Positions 43,318 through 52,606 are shown, numbered from the stretch's first letter. The stretch is DNA of 52,720 nt from Gordonibacter sp. An230 (GCF_002159915.1 NZ_NFJP01000027.1:1-52720), one strand, 5' to 3'. Notes: generated by a model from the letters alone, not told the origin. Program-made: numbers and translations.

Positions 43318-44100
43318 CTAGTGGTCGGACGTGGCGAGGCCGATGTACACGGCGCTCAGGATGGTGAACACGTACGCCTGCAGAAACGCGACGAGCACCT
43401 CGAGCGCGTACATGGCGAACAGGAACAGCACCCAAGCGATAGAGATGGCCCCGTCCACCGGCGCCCCCTGTATGGCGCTGCCGATGAACATGCTCGTGAG
43501 CAGCGCGAAGATACCGAGCACCATGTGGCCCGCGAACATGTTGCCGTACAGTCGCACGGCGAGCGTCAGCACGCGCAGCACCGTCGAGAACAGCTCGAGG
43601 AACCACACGAGCGGGACCATGACCACGGGCAGGCCCGACGGAGCGAACGACTTGAGGTAGCCGCCGAGCCCCTTGGCCCTGATGCCCCAGTAGATGAAGT
43701 ACACGAACGAGATGGCCGCCAGCGCCCAGGTGATGGAGATGGAGCCGGTGGGCGTCTTGCAGCCCGGAATGAGCCCCACGAAGTTGCTGATGAGGATGAA
43801 GAAGAACAGCGTGGCCAGAAACGGCAGGTGCCTCTTGTAGCCGTGGCCGATGGCGCTCTCCCCCATGTCCTTCTTCACGAACTCGTAGCCGTACTCGACC
43901 ATGCTCGCGAATTTGTTCGTGGGGATGAGCGTGAGACGCTTGGAGGCGGCGAGCACCACCGCGAGCGTGATGAGGAAGCAGATGATCATCCACAGCACGT
44001 ACTGGGTCATGCCGAACGACCCCGAGCCGAACACGAAAGCCGAATCGAACGAATGCTGGAGATGGGGCACCTGCTCCGCAAGGGACTCAAGAGGGTTCAC
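43318..44100 (-). CDS. atpB: ATP synthase Fo a subunit
   Basis: Stator channel subunit (260 residues) with five to six membrane helices. The essential Arg lies in LRVLTLAVRLYGNMFAGH (about 180-197), and the last helices are FLFAMYALEVLVAFLQAYVFTILSAVYIGLA. Followed by atpE after a 118-nt spacer that encodes nothing obvious. Confidence 0.95.
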   Translation of the reverse strand: MNPLESLAEQVPHLQHSFDSAFVFGSGSFGMTQYVLWMIICFLITLAVVLAASKRLTLIPTNKFASMVEYGYEFVKKDMGESAIGHGYKRHLPFLATLFFFILISNFVGLIPGCKTPTGSISITWALAAISFVYFIYWGIRAKGLGGYLKSFAPSGLPVVMVPLVWFLELFSTVLRVLTLAVRLYGNMFAGHMVLGIFALLTSMFIGSAIQGAPVDGAISIAWVLFLFAMYALEVLVAFLQAYVFTILSAVYIGLATSDH

Positions 44101-44118
44101 GTGTCTTACCTTTCCATC

Positions 44119-44400
44119 CTACTTCCGCACCAGTTTACTGAAACCGAAGGCCACGGCCGCAATGCACAGGGCCGCAACCTCGGCGAGAACGAACGGCAAA
44201 ACCAGATCGCGCGCGAGGGCCACGCAGGCGATGGCGGCGGCGAAAATCACGATAACCGAGACCAGCACGCCAAGAAGCAGGGCCCCTGCGTGCCCCAGGT
44301 TGCTGGTATCGGTTACTCGTCTCGTCATACGCAGCCCTGCGACCAGGGGCAAAAACCCCGCGATGCCAAAGAGCGCGCCCACCACGATAGCTGCTGCCAT
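44119..44400 (-). CDS. AtpI-like small membrane protein
   Basis: First gene of the ATP synthase operon (93 residues), three to four hydrophobic segments (AAIVVGALFGIAGFLPLVAGL; ALLLGVLVSVIVIFAAAIACVAL; VLPFVLAEVAALCIAAVAFGF). Position and size match AtpI, which assists c-ring assembly, but sequence alone is not diagnostic. ATG 44400 has GGGAAAGCAGGA; an in-frame ATG 44424 is possible. It ends 18 nt before atpB. Confidence 0.65.
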   Translation of the reverse strand: MAAAIVVGALFGIAGFLPLVAGLRMTRRVTDTSNLGHAGALLLGVLVSVIVIFAAAIACVALARDLVLPFVLAEVAALCIAAVAFGFSKLVRK

Positions 44401-44459
44401 GTCCTGCTTTCCCGCCGGCCGCACGGCATGCGCGTGCGAATCCTATCAAGCCGTAACGT

Positions 44460-44465
44460 ATGATA
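44460..44465 (-). promoter_or_regulatory. candidate -10 of the ATP synthase operon
   Basis: TATCAT in the context GGCTATCAT on the minus strand, giving a leader of about 50 nt to the AtpI-like gene. No good -35 is visible. Confidence 0.35.
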
Positions 44466-44468
44466 GCC

Positions 44469-45501
44469 GAACTTACCGCCCCGCTCACGATAAGGTAACA
44501 AATTCCTACAAAAATCGGGCGAGCGGTCTTAAAACCGGGCAGAAAACTGCATAAAGCGGGCGACATGATCCCAATAACCGCATATTTTCGATGCGCGGGC
44601 GACGACTCCATGTTAAGCCAGGATTGGCAGAGGCCGGGTCAGCCCGCCGAGCGAGATCCTGCCAACGCTTCGGAAGGCCCCGTCCTTCGGGCGAGAAGGG
44701 GACTTCCGAAGCGCCCGGCCAGGGAAGCTCGACTCGATACTGGGCGAACACGAGCCCGTGTCGATTTCGGATTGGCATAGAGGGCGACGAATCAGCGCGG
44801 GGCTCGATGCGCCGCGCAAATCGTCGCACGCAAGCAATGGCTTGGGCGCGGACGACAAGCGGCAGACGCGGGCGGCGCGGGCTACGAACAGACGAGCGAG
44901 CGCTTCGCAAGGCCCAGAAAAGGAGGCTCCCACTGCGTTGCCATGCGCGTCCATATTCCCCTCCTGGGATTTTGCCGGCAGACGAACGATGCGGGCGACA
45001 TGAAGGGCCTTGCGATGTCGCAAGCGGGCGATTCTCGCGCCGAGAGGCGAGCGCGAAAAGCGGCGTCGCCTCAGCCGCCGCGTCCTTCCGAATACGGCGA
45101 TTACCGATCCGTCATTTGCAAGCAAGCAAAGCCACCCCCGCGGTCGCCAACCGGACGTTTCCGCACCGCGACCCTAAGAGGAGCCGCTTCGGTAATGAAT
45201 CGGCTGAAATTTTCCGATATTGTACCACAAGCCGCGCGAAGACAACTCAAAGCGCCTGGGAAAGCCTCTTTCCCCTTCGTTTCGGTACATTATTTCGAAA
45301 AAACTCCCATTTATTTACCGCAACGCGCGCAAGAACGCCTCGGAGCTAACGGCACGGTGCAATATCGTCGGAAATCAGCCGATTCTTTACCGTGTCGCGA
45401 AAGAAGGATTCGACGAAAGCTTCAAATGCCATGAAGGAACGGAAGCGAAACGGGAAAGCGGACTGACACCGAAGCAGAACCTCCAGCGCTCCCCTTCCGC
45501 G
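44469..45501. other. gene-free 1-kb region between ATP synthase and deaminase genes
   Basis: No frame on either strand combines a ribosome site, sensible codon use and a recognisable product. The first half holds the stem-loop at 44666-44713; the second half (about 45200-45420) is noticeably AT-richer. It must contain the 3' end of the glyA-upp-deaminase transcript and upstream control of the ATP synthase operon. Confidence 0.5.
44666..44713. repeat. 16-bp inverted repeat
   Basis: CGCTTCGGAAGGCCCC (44666-44681) pairs with 44698-44713 with one mismatch, over a 16-nt loop. Position about 250 nt upstream of the ATP synthase operon. No U run on either side. Confidence 0.75.
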
Positions 45502-45963
45502 TCACCCTTCGAACACGCGCAGCTTCATGCCGGCCTCTTCGAGCATGGACATAGCCAGCTCGTCGGGGTACGGATTTTGGTAGACGATCTCCTCGATGCC
45601 GGCGTTGATGAGCATCTTCGCGCACACGACGCAGGGCTGCGTGTTCACATAGATAGACGCGCCCGTGATGTTGATGCCGTAGCGCGCCGCCTGGATGATG
45701 GCGTTCTGCTCGGCGTGCAGACCGCGGCAGATCTCGTGGCGCTGGCCGCTCGGCACGCCGAGCTGTTGGCGCAAACAGCCCGTCTCGGCGCAGTGGCGCA
45801 TGCCGGTGGGCACGCCGTTGTAGCCCGTGGCCAGGATGCGGCGATCTTTCACGATGACGGCCCCCACCCCGCGCCGCATGCACGTGGTGCGCGTGGCCAC
45901 CTCGTTCGCCAGCTTCATGAAGTACTCGTCCCAGCTGGGACGGTGGTCAAGCGGCTCGGTCAT
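45502..45963 (-). CDS. deoxycytidylate (dCMP) deaminase family protein
   Basis: Zinc-dependent deaminase, probably dCMP to dUMP (153 residues). Motifs: HAEQNAI (zinc His and catalytic Glu) and PCVVCAKM (two zinc Cys), plus [13 protein letters not shown] typical of the dCMP deaminase/ComEB group rather than cytidine deaminase. ATG 45963 is chosen because AGGAAGG lies at good spacing; the ATG at 45972 is too close to it. It follows upp in a pyrimidine-salvage operon. Confidence 0.9.
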   Translation of the reverse strand: MTEPLDHRPSWDEYFMKLANEVATRTTCMRRGVGAVIVKDRRILATGYNGVPTGMRHCAETGCLRQQLGVPSGQRHEICRGLHAEQNAIIQAARYGINITGASIYVNTQPCVVCAKMLINAGIEEIVYQNPYPDELAMSMLEEAGMKLRVFEG

Positions 45964-45990
45964 GGTTTTCATCCTTCCTGGTCCAGCAAA

Positions 45991-46122
45991 GTCAGCGAGA
46001 AGCGTCGAGGTGTCCGAGATCGCCCCGTTTCGCGAGCGAGCGTGCTTTTACACGCGAGGGCGGGCGGGATCGGGCGCATCGACGCTTCGCAGCGTCGAGC
46101 AGTTCCACCGTCCGGCAGGACG
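45991..46122 (-). repeat. upp-flanking spacer repeat, copy A
   Basis: The spacer between upp and the deaminase gene. Three blocks match copy B in the same order: GTCAGCGAG (45991-45999), CGAGCGTGCTT (46037-46047) and a 34-nt block (46089-46122) identical at 30 positions. A hairpin GACGCT/AGCGTC sits at 46081-46096. Probably part of the transcript leader of the deaminase gene. Confidence 0.7.
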
Positions 46123-46172
46123 CTTCTGTCCCCGCTCGGACGCATAGCCAGGGAAACAACAGTCTCCGGACG

Positions 46173-46814
46173 CTATTTCGTGCCGAAGATGCGGTCGCCG
46201 GCGTCTCCGAGGCCGGGGACGATGTAGGCATGGTCGTTCAACCCCTCGTCGATGGCGCAGGTGTAGATGCGCACGTCGGGGTCGGCGGCGAGCACGGCCT
46301 CGATGCCGGCGGGAGCCGCCACGAGCACCATGAGTTTGACGTTCTTCACGCCGATCTTGCGCAGGTACTGGATGGCGGCCACGGCCGAGCCGCCGGTGGC
46401 GAGCATGGGGTCCACCACGAGCACGTCGCGCTCGGCGATGCTGTCGGGCATCTTCGCGTAGTACTCGTGCGGCTCGTGCGTCTCGGGGTCGCGGTACATG
46501 CCGAGGTGCCCCACGAACGTCGAGGGCATGAGCTCCTGCACGCCCTCCACCATGCCGAGGCCGGCGCGCAGGATGGGAACGATGACCATCTTCTTGCCGG
46601 CCACCTGCTTGCACGTGGTCTTGCAGATGGGCGTTTCCACCTCCACGTCCTCGAGGGCGAGGTCGCGCGTGGCCTCGTAGCCCTCGAACAGGGCGAGCTC
46701 GCGCACGAGGGCGCGGAAGTCCTTCGAGGACGTGTCCTTGCTGCGCAGCTTGGACAGCTTGTGCTGCACCATGGGATGGTCGACGACGGTGACGCGGTCG
46801 TAGCGGTTCGTCAT
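46173..46814 (-). CDS. upp: uracil phosphoribosyltransferase
   Basis: Salvages uracil to UMP with PRPP (213 residues). The PRPP loop is [16 protein letters not shown], and the uracil-binding C-terminus is [26 protein letters not shown] 46814 follows AAAGGA; an in-frame TTG two codons earlier is not needed. It lies between glyA and the deaminase gene on one transcript, with long structured spacers on both sides. Confidence 0.96.
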   Translation of the reverse strand: MTNRYDRVTVVDHPMVQHKLSKLRSKDTSSKDFRALVRELALFEGYEATRDLALEDVEVETPICKTTCKQVAGKKMVIVPILRAGLGMVEGVQELMPSTFVGHLGMYRDPETHEPHEYYAKMPDSIAERDVLVVDPMLATGGSAVAAIQYLRKIGVKNVKLMVLVAAPAGIEAVLAADPDVRIYTCAIDEGLNDHAYIVPGLGDAGDRIFGTK

Positions 46815-46844
46815 GGGCAAATCCTTTCACGCAGGTCAAGTGAA

Positions 46845-47053
46845 GTCAGCGAGGGCTTCCGCAGCGCCCCGAATTGCCGTGTTGCGCGGCCGAGCGTGCT
46901 TCGCGCGTGCTGAACAAGCCAGTGGCTTGTTCTGTGCAACGCTATGCGCCCGAGCGGTCGCGCCTTGCGCGCTTGTCGCGCAAGGCCAAAAGCGGCAAAG
47001 CGGGGTGCTGCGGGAGGCTGCAGCGTCGGGCAGTTCCGCCGCCCGTCAGGACG
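46845..47053 (-). repeat. upp-flanking spacer repeat, copy B
   Basis: Leader of upp. GTCAGCGAG (46845-46853) and CGAGCGTGCTT (46891-46901) are the same 46 nt apart as in copy A. The 34-nt block is at 47020-47053. Copy B carries about 77 nt more between the second and third block, and this extra part holds two clean hairpins: 46912-46932 (9 bp, GAACAAGCC arm) and 46963-46985 (9 bp, CCTTGCGCG arm). Confidence 0.7.
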
Positions 47054-47059
47054 GCGGAA
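47034..47059 (-). terminator. hairpin after glyA
   Basis: TTCCGCCG (47034-47041) pairs with CGGCGGAA (47052-47059), starting 4 nt past the glyA stop. No U run, so it may attenuate or protect the message rather than end it; it overlaps the conserved 34-nt block of copy B. Confidence 0.5.
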
Positions 47060-47062
47060 TGC

Positions 47063-48319
47063 CTAGTAGTCGAGCCCGGGATAAAGCGGGTGGGCGGCGA
47101 GCAGAGCGTCCACCTTGGCGCGGACGTCGGCGAGCTTCGCCTCGTCATCGGCGTTGAACACGGCGTAGGCGATGAGCTGGCCCACCTCGTAGAAGTCCTC
47201 CGCGGTGAAGCCGCGCGTGGTGGCGGCGGCGGAGCCCACGCGGATGCCGCTCGTGACGAAGGGGCTGCGCGGCTCGCCCGGGATGGCGTTCTTGTTCACC
47301 GTGAGGCCCACGCTCTCCAAGAGCTTCTCGGCGTCCTTGCCGGTGACGTCGGCGGGCGTGAGGTCCACGAGGCACAGGTGGTTGTCGGTGCCGCCGGACA
47401 CGAGGCGCAGGCCGCCGTCCATCATGCCCTGGCCGAGGCGCGCGGCGTTCTCCACCACATGGCCGATGTACTCTTTGTACGAAGGTTGCGCGGCCTCGCC
47501 GAACGCGACGGCCTTGCCGGCGATGACGTGCATGAGCGGGCCGCCCTGGGAGCCGGGGAACACGGCCTTGTCCACGCGCTTGGCGATGTCCTCGTCGTTT
47601 GCGAGGATGAAGCCGCCGCGCGGGCCGCGTAGGGTCTTGTGGCTGGTGGAGGTGACGACGTCGGCGTGCGGCACGGGGCTGGGGTGCGCGCCTGCGGCCA
47701 CGAGGCCGGCGATGTGGGCCATGTCCACCATGAAGTACGCGCCCACCTCGCGCGCGATGGCGCCCATGCGCTCGAAGTCGATGATGCGCGGGTAGGCGCT
47801 CGCGCCGCCCACGATGAGCTTCGGGCGGACCTCCTTGGCGATGCGCTCCACCTCGTCGTAGTTGATCGTCTCCGTCTCGGGATCCACGCCGTAGCTGGCG
47901 AAATGGTAGTGGCGGCCCGAGAAGTTCACCGGAGAGCCGTGCGTGAGGTGGCCGCCCTCGGCCAGGCTCATGCCGAGCACCGTGTCGCCCAGCTCGATGA
48001 GCGCCTCGTACGCGCCCAGGTTCGCGTTCGCTCCGCAGTGGGGCTGCACGTTCGCGAAGTTCGCGCCGAAGAGGGCGCAGGCGCGCTCGCGGGCGAGGTC
48101 CTCCACGATATCGACCTTCTCGCAGCCGCCGTAGTAGCGCTTGCGCGGGTAGCCCTCGGCGTACTTGTTCGTGAGCACGCTGCCCACGGCCTCGAGCACG
48201 GCGGGCGACGTGAAGTTCTCCGACGCGATGAGCTCCACGGAGTCGCGTTCGCGGGCGAGCTCCTGGCGCAGGGCGTCGGCGACGGCGGGGTCTTGCTCGG
48301 GCAGGTAGGTCAAGGGCAT
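47063..48319 (-). CDS. glyA: serine hydroxymethyltransferase
   Basis: PLP enzyme interconverting Ser + THF and Gly + 5,10-methylene-THF (418 residues). The PLP Lys is in [15 protein letters not shown], and the N-terminal [16 protein letters not shown]...[13 protein letters not shown] is diagnostic. ATG 48319 follows GAAAGGAA. It has an extended -10 promoter 65 nt upstream and leads an operon that continues to upp and the deaminase, joining one-carbon and pyrimidine metabolism. Confidence 0.97.
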   Translation of the reverse strand: MPLTYLPEQDPAVADALRQELARERDSVELIASENFTSPAVLEAVGSVLTNKYAEGYPRKRYYGGCEKVDIVEDLARERACALFGANFANVQPHCGANANLGAYEALIELGDTVLGMSLAEGGHLTHGSPVNFSGRHYHFASYGVDPETETINYDEVERIAKEVRPKLIVGGASAYPRIIDFERMGAIAREVGAYFMVDMAHIAGLVAAGAHPSPVPHADVVTSTSHKTLRGPRGGFILANDEDIAKRVDKAVFPGSQGGPLMHVIAGKAVAFGEAAQPSYKEYIGHVVENAARLGQGMMDGGLRLVSGGTDNHLCLVDLTPADVTGKDAEKLLESVGLTVNKNAIPGEPRSPFVTSGIRVGSAAATTRGFTAEDFYEVGQLIAYAVFNADDEAKLADVRAKVDALLAAHPLYPGLDY

Positions 48320-48383
48320 GGCGGTTCCTTTCGGGATACGGGCGCGGGTCGCGCGAAAGGCGGCGTCGCTGATGATGCGGCTT

Positions 48384-48392
48384 ATGCTAGCA
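48384..48392 (-). promoter_or_regulatory. extended -10 promoter of glyA
   Basis: TGCTAGCAT on the minus strand, immediately after the rpiB terminator; predicted leader about 57 nt. Confidence 0.5.
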
Positions 48393-48394
48393 CA

Positions 48395-48427
48395 ACGGCC
48401 CGCGCCGGTTGAGCAGGCGCGGGCCGT
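48395..48427 (-). terminator. hairpin terminator of the glpK-rpiB operon
   Basis: ACGGCCCGCGCC (48395-48406) pairs perfectly with 48416-48427 over a 9-nt loop, 10 nt after the rpiB stop. The U tract is weak (TTGTGCT). Confidence 0.7.
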
Positions 48428-48437
48428 CGGTTCGGCC

Positions 48438-48878
48438 TCACTTGGCTTCGAGGGCCATGATCTTCTCCACGCGGCCGGCGTGGCGGCCCTCCCCGAAGGG
48501 AGTGGCGAGAAACGCGTCGAGGATGGCGCGGTTCGTCTCCTCGTCCACGAAGCGACCGGAGAGCGTGACGACGTTCGCGTCGTTGTGCTCGCGCGACAGC
48601 TCGGCGAACTGCGGGGTGACCACGTTCACGGCGCGGATGCCGTCCACCTTGTTCGCGGCCACGGCCATGCCGATGCCCGTGCCGCACACGAGCACGCCGC
48701 GCTCGGCCGCCCCGCCCGCCACGTCGCGGGCTACGAGCTCGGCGAAGTCCGGGTAGTCCACGCGGTCGTCGGTGTCCGGGCCGCGGTCGATCACGTCGTG
48801 GCCCTGCGCGGCCAGGTAGTCCACGAGCGCCTGCTTCTGCTCGAAGCCCGCGTGGTCGCTGGCGATGCTGATGTTCAT
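48438..48878 (-). CDS. rpiB: ribose-5-phosphate isomerase B / RpiB-LacAB family
   Basis: Interconverts ribose-5-P and ribulose-5-P (146 residues). Family motifs: [11 protein letters not shown] at the start, catalytic Cys in [16 protein letters not shown], and [16 protein letters not shown] 48878 with GAAAGGAA. It lies 47 nt after glpK and is the last gene of its operon. Confidence 0.93.
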   Translation of the reverse strand: MNISIASDHAGFEQKQALVDYLAAQGHDVIDRGPDTDDRVDYPDFAELVARDVAGGAAERGVLVCGTGIGMAVAANKVDGIRAVNVVTPQFAELSREHNDANVVTLSGRFVDEETNRAILDAFLATPFGEGRHAGRVEKIMALEAK

Positions 48879-48925
48879 GGGCGGTTCCTTTCGTAGTGGT
48901 GGGTTCTTCGGCTCGCTCCGCCCGA

Positions 48926-50422
48926 TCAGGGCACCATCGTGCGCCGCACGGCGCGCGCCCAGCCCTCCAGCAGGCGGGCATGGCGGGCGTCCTCCATGCC
49001 CGGCGCGTAGACCGTGTCCGAGGAGCGCAGGTCGGCGAGGCGGGCGGTGTCCTCCCAGAAGCCGGTTCCCAAGCCGGCCAGGTAGGCTGCGCCGAGCGCC
49101 GTCGTCTCCGTATTCTGGGGACGGTGCAGCGGCGTGCGCAAGAGGTCGCTTTGGAACTGCATGAGAAAATCGTTCGCCGACGCGCCGCCGTCCACCTTGA
49201 GCACCTTGAGCGGCATCCCCGCATCGGCCTCCATGGCCACGGCCAGGTCGTGCACCTGGTAGGCCAGCGACTCCAGCGCGGCGCGCACGATGTGGGCGCG
49301 GTTCGTCCCGCGCGTGAGGCCGTAGATGGCGCCGCGCGCCTCGGCGTCCCAGTACGGCGCGCCGAGCCCGGTGAAGGCCGGCACCACGTACACGCCGCCC
49401 GTGTCGGGCACGCTGCGCGCGATGGCGCACGTCTCGGCCACGTCGTCGATGAGGCCCAGCTCGTCGCGCAGCCACTGCAAGAGGGCGCCGGCCATGAACA
49501 CGCTGCCCTCGAGCGCGTATTCGGGCCCGGGCGCGCCGGGCGCGGAGGCGGCCAGCGTCGTGACCAACCGGTGGGTGGAGCGGCACGCCTCGCGCCCCGT
49601 GTGCATGAGCAAAAAGCAGCCGGTGCCGTACGTGTTCTTCGCCTGCCCCGCCTCGAAGCAGCACTGGCCGAAGAGCGCGGCCTGCTGGTCGCCCGCCACA
49701 CCGCGGATGGGCACGCCGCGCACCACGCCGGGGTTCGCCGTCACGCCGTAGTCGGCCGACGAGGGGCGCACGTCGGGAAGCATCGAGGCGGGTATGCCGA
49801 ACAGGTCGAGCAGCCACGGGTCCCAGCGCATCTCGTGGATGTCGTAGAGCATGGTGCGGCTGGCGTTCGTGACGTCGGTGGCATGCACCTGCCCGTCCGT
49901 GAGCGACCACACGAGCCAGCTGTCCACGGTGCCGAACGCGAGCTTGCCGGCCTCGGCGTCGGCACGGGCGCCGGGAACGTTGTCCAGCAGCCATTTCACC
50001 TTGCTGGCCGAGAAGTAGGCGTCGGGCACGAGGCCGGTGGTGTCCGCGATGCGACGGGCGACGGCCGCATCGCCGCAGAGCTCCTCCACGATGGGGGCCG
50101 TGCGGCGGCACTGCCACACGATGGCGTTGCCCACGGGCCGGCCCGTCTCGCGGTTCCACACGACGGTGGTCTCGCGCTGGTTCGTGATGCCGATGGCATC
50201 GATGTCGGCGGGCCCCAGCCCGTGCGACACCGTGAGCTCGGCCAGGGCCCCCAGCTGGGACGACAGGATGTCCAGCGGGTCGTGCTCCACCCAGCCCGGC
50301 TGCGGGTAGCGCTGCGGGAACGGGTTCTGCACCGCATCGACGACGCGCCCGTCGGCATCGACGAGCATGGCGCGCGACGAGGTGGTGCCCTGGTCGAGCG
50401 CTATGACGTAGCGAACAGTCAC
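48926..50422 (-). CDS. glpK: glycerol kinase
   Basis: FGGY-family kinase phosphorylating glycerol (498 residues). N-terminal YVIALDQGTTSSRAML and GITNQRETTVVWNR; FGGY signature region YVVPAFTGLGAPYWDAEARG; ATP-binding KVDGGASANDFLMQFQSD. GTG 50422 follows AAAGGA and overlaps the stop of the hydrolase gene (GTGA). The coupling to a lipase-like hydrolase suggests use of glycerol released from acylglycerols (inference). No glycerol facilitator or dehydrogenase lies nearby. Confidence 0.96.
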   Translation of the reverse strand: MTVRYVIALDQGTTSSRAMLVDADGRVVDAVQNPFPQRYPQPGWVEHDPLDILSSQLGALAELTVSHGLGPADIDAIGITNQRETTVVWNRETGRPVGNAIVWQCRRTAPIVEELCGDAAVARRIADTTGLVPDAYFSASKVKWLLDNVPGARADAEAGKLAFGTVDSWLVWSLTDGQVHATDVTNASRTMLYDIHEMRWDPWLLDLFGIPASMLPDVRPSSADYGVTANPGVVRGVPIRGVAGDQQAALFGQCCFEAGQAKNTYGTGCFLLMHTGREACRSTHRLVTTLAASAPGAPGPEYALEGSVFMAGALLQWLRDELGLIDDVAETCAIARSVPDTGGVYVVPAFTGLGAPYWDAEARGAIYGLTRGTNRAHIVRAALESLAYQVHDLAVAMEADAGMPLKVLKVDGGASANDFLMQFQSDLLRTPLHRPQNTETTALGAAYLAGLGTGFWEDTARLADLRSSDTVYAPGMEDARHARLLEGWARAVRRTMVP

Positions 50423-51552
50423 AGGCGATCCTTTCCTCGGGAAGCCGCGCCTCGCCCCACAGGAGCGGGCCGACCGAAAGATGCAGCAGCCGCGCCGGAG
50501 GCAGCGGCGTCGACGAGCGGGGCATCGGCATGGTCGTCCTGCGCGAATGGTGCGCATGCGCGCCCTGGGGCAGCGCCGCAGCCCGGCGCATGCGCCTTTA
50601 GCCAGCACGCCACATCCTCGATCACCTGGTCGCGCCCCGGCTCATTCAGAATCTCGTGGCGCATGCCTTCGTAGACGACCTCCTCGACGCTCTCGACGCC
50701 CGCACGGCGCATGAGGGCCGCCGCCGCGCGAACGCCCCGCCCCTCATCCCCCACCGGATCCTCCGCACCGGCAATGAACAGCAGCGGCAGATCGCGCGGC
50801 ACCCGCGCCGCGCACGAAGGAGCGGCGACCTCGCCGGTGAGGTCGGTGAGGGCCGCATAGCCGCCCACGGTGAACATCGCACCGCACAGCTCGTCCGACA
50901 GATAGGCGTCCACCACAGCCGGATCGACGGATAGCCAGTCGAAGGGCGTGCGCGCGCCCTTGATGCGCCTGCCGAAGGAGCCCGCCCCCATGCGATCGAT
51001 GAGCGTGCTGCGATGGCGCTCCCCCTTCGCGCGTGCGATGAGGCGCGCGAGCAGGTTCCCCGCCGCGGAAAGCGCGCGGGGCTGCTGGCCGGTGCCGCAG
51101 ATGACGGCTCCGGCCAGGCCCGCGGCATGGCGCGCGAGGTAGGCGCGCACGATGAAGCTGCCCATCGAATGGCCGAACAGGAAGTACGGGGTCTGCGGCG
51201 CAAAACGCGCTGCGACGAGCAGGCGCAGTGCATGAACGTTGGCGATGAGGAGGTCTTTGCCGCCTTCGAGCGGGATATGACCGAGATCGTCCGCCGTGGC
51301 GGCCGTACGCCCGTGGCCCACGTGATCCTCGCCGCACACGACGAACCCTCGGCGGGCGAGACAGCGCGCGAACTCGTCATAGCGCGCGACATGCTCGGAC
51401 ATGCCGTGGACGATCTGCACGATGCCGCGCGGCGGGACGGTGTCCGAAGCAGCTTCGGAAAGCCGCCATATCAACCCTTTGACGTGGGTCGTTCCATCAA
51501 CCGAGGGATACTCCACCTCGCTGCGCGCACTATCCGGGCCGGCGGCTACCAT
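50419..51552 (-). CDS. alpha/beta hydrolase, monoacylglycerol-lipase-like
   Basis: Serine hydrolase (377 residues) with Ser in FGHSMGSFI (nucleophile elbow), oxyanion region VQIVHGMSEHVARYDEFA, Asp in IAGAEDPVGDEG and His in GMRHEILNE, giving a complete Ser-Asp-His triad. This layout is typical of monoacylglycerol or lysophospholipid lipases. A 45-residue Ala/Pro/Gly-rich tail after the catalytic domain is extra. No signal peptide. ATG 51552 with GGAGGGACGG overlaps the previous stop by 7 nt and its own stop overlaps glpK. Confidence 0.87.
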   Translation of the reverse strand: MVAAGPDSARSEVEYPSVDGTTHVKGLIWRLSEAASDTVPPRGIVQIVHGMSEHVARYDEFARCLARRGFVVCGEDHVGHGRTAATADDLGHIPLEGGKDLLIANVHALRLLVAARFAPQTPYFLFGHSMGSFIVRAYLARHAAGLAGAVICGTGQQPRALSAAGNLLARLIARAKGERHRSTLIDRMGAGSFGRRIKGARTPFDWLSVDPAVVDAYLSDELCGAMFTVGGYAALTDLTGEVAAPSCAARVPRDLPLLFIAGAEDPVGDEGRGVRAAAALMRRAGVESVEEVVYEGMRHEILNEPGRDQVIEDVACWLKAHAPGCGAAPGRACAPFAQDDHADAPLVDAAASGAAAASFGRPAPVGRGAASRGKDRL

Positions 51553-52235
51553 GGCCGTCCCTCCCCTCCCTCGACTCCGTCCGCATCCGACGGCAGCGCC
51601 TCGATGGCGGAAAGCGCGACGGCCCCTTCGCGCAGCACGCGCGGGCATGCGACAGAGCAATCGAGAACGGTGGAAGCAAGGCCGCTGGGAGAGGCGGCCC
51701 GCACGGAAGCGCCCGCACGAGCCGCAGGCCCTGCTGCGAAGACGTCCTCCGCGCGCACGGCGGGCACCCGAGCGAGCAGTGCCTCGTCGATCTCGTCGAA
51801 CGTGCACGGAGCCGCCTGCCCGGAAGGATTCGCCGACGTGGTGGCCAGCGGCGCGCCCGCAGCGTCGATAAGCGAAAGCGCGCACGCGTCATCAGGCATA
51901 CGCAGGCCGACGGTGTCAGCGGCCGAGCGGAATGCAGGCGGCACCGCATCCGAAGCGCGCACGATGAGCGTGAGCGGCCCTGGCCAGAAAGCTGCGGCCG
52001 CGCGACGCGCGATGGAGGGCACATCGCAACCGTAACGATCGAGGTCGGCGGGATCTCCGACGAGCCAAGCGATGGGCTTTCCGCGATCCCGCTCCTTCAA
52101 CGCATACAGCACGTCGGGCCCCGAGGCCGCCTCCACGGATATCCCCAGACCGTACACCGTGTCCGTGGGAAAGATGACCGCCTCGCCGCGCCGAAGCGCG
52201 CATGCGGCGGCATCGAGAGTTGTGCGGGCGGCCAT
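51546..52235 (-). CDS. Sua5/YciO/YrdC-family L-threonylcarbamoyladenylate synthase
   Basis: Makes threonylcarbamoyl-AMP for tRNA t6A37 (229 residues). ATP/Thr site motifs: GEAVIFPTDTVYGLG at the start, KERDRGKPIAWLV (the KxR...K pattern) and TSANPSGQAA. The YrdC domain fills the first 190 residues; the Ala/Ser-rich remainder is not a clear Sua5 domain. ATG 52235 follows AAAGGAG. First gene of the operon. Confidence 0.9.
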   Translation of the reverse strand: MAARTTLDAAACALRRGEAVIFPTDTVYGLGISVEAASGPDVLYALKERDRGKPIAWLVGDPADLDRYGCDVPSIARRAAAAFWPGPLTLIVRASDAVPPAFRSAADTVGLRMPDDACALSLIDAAGAPLATTSANPSGQAAPCTFDEIDEALLARVPAVRAEDVFAAGPAARAGASVRAASPSGLASTVLDCSVACPRVLREGAVALSAIEALPSDADGVEGGEGRPW

Positions 52236-52463
52236 GAAAGGCTCCTTTCTGCGGGCGGCGGACACGAGTGCGCCCCTTGCGGACGCTTCGAACGCATTGT
52301 ACCTCCCGCATGGCAGGAAGGAAAACCGAAGCAGGTCCGAAGCGCACGAGGAGCAAGAAGCGATCGAGGGTCGATGCGTACGGGCCTCCGCATGCCGCGC
52401 GCATCGCGCGAACGTCGGTCTTCGCCTTCCCTTCCACGAAAGACGCGGCAAGCGCCTCGAAAT
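52236..52463. other. upstream region of the Sua5 operon
   Basis: No gene seen. A TACAAT -10 candidate on the minus strand at 52296-52301, about 60 nt before the Sua5 start, has no convincing -35 or TG extension. Confidence 0.4.
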
Positions 52464-52600
52464 GGCGCGGATCGCGTTTCGTGCATAGATATAAGGCGAT
52501 GCGCACGATCCTCGCTTTCTTCAACCTGGGATTATTCGGAAAACCGAAAAAGAGACGGCGCGAATCGATGAAAACCTATGCACGAAACGCGATCCGCGCC
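52464..52600. repeat. 25-bp terminal inverted repeats enclosing 87 bp
   Basis: 52464-52488 and 52576-52600 are exact reverse complements (arm starts GGCGCGGATCGCG). The 137-bp unit looks like a miniature inverted-repeat element, but no target duplication is apparent at its edges. It also contains a small palindrome (TTCGG AAAA CCGAA). Confidence 0.85.
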
Positions 52601-52606
52601 GCTTAA
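52499..52606 (+). CDS. possible 35-residue hydrophobic-basic peptide
   Basis: Starts ATG 52499 inside the inverted-repeat unit and ends just beyond it. It has a hydrophobic start (MRTILAFFNLGLFG) and a basic rest (KPKKRRRES...). AAGGCG is too close to the ATG to be a good ribosome site. It might be chance. Confidence 0.2.
   Translation: MRTILAFFNLGLFGKPKKRRRESMKTYARNAIRAA

Noticed and set aside
45220-45501. Plus-strand frame beginning before the deaminase gene
   Set aside because: It continues antisense through the deaminase gene and its first 90 residues show no recognisable pattern or ribosome site.
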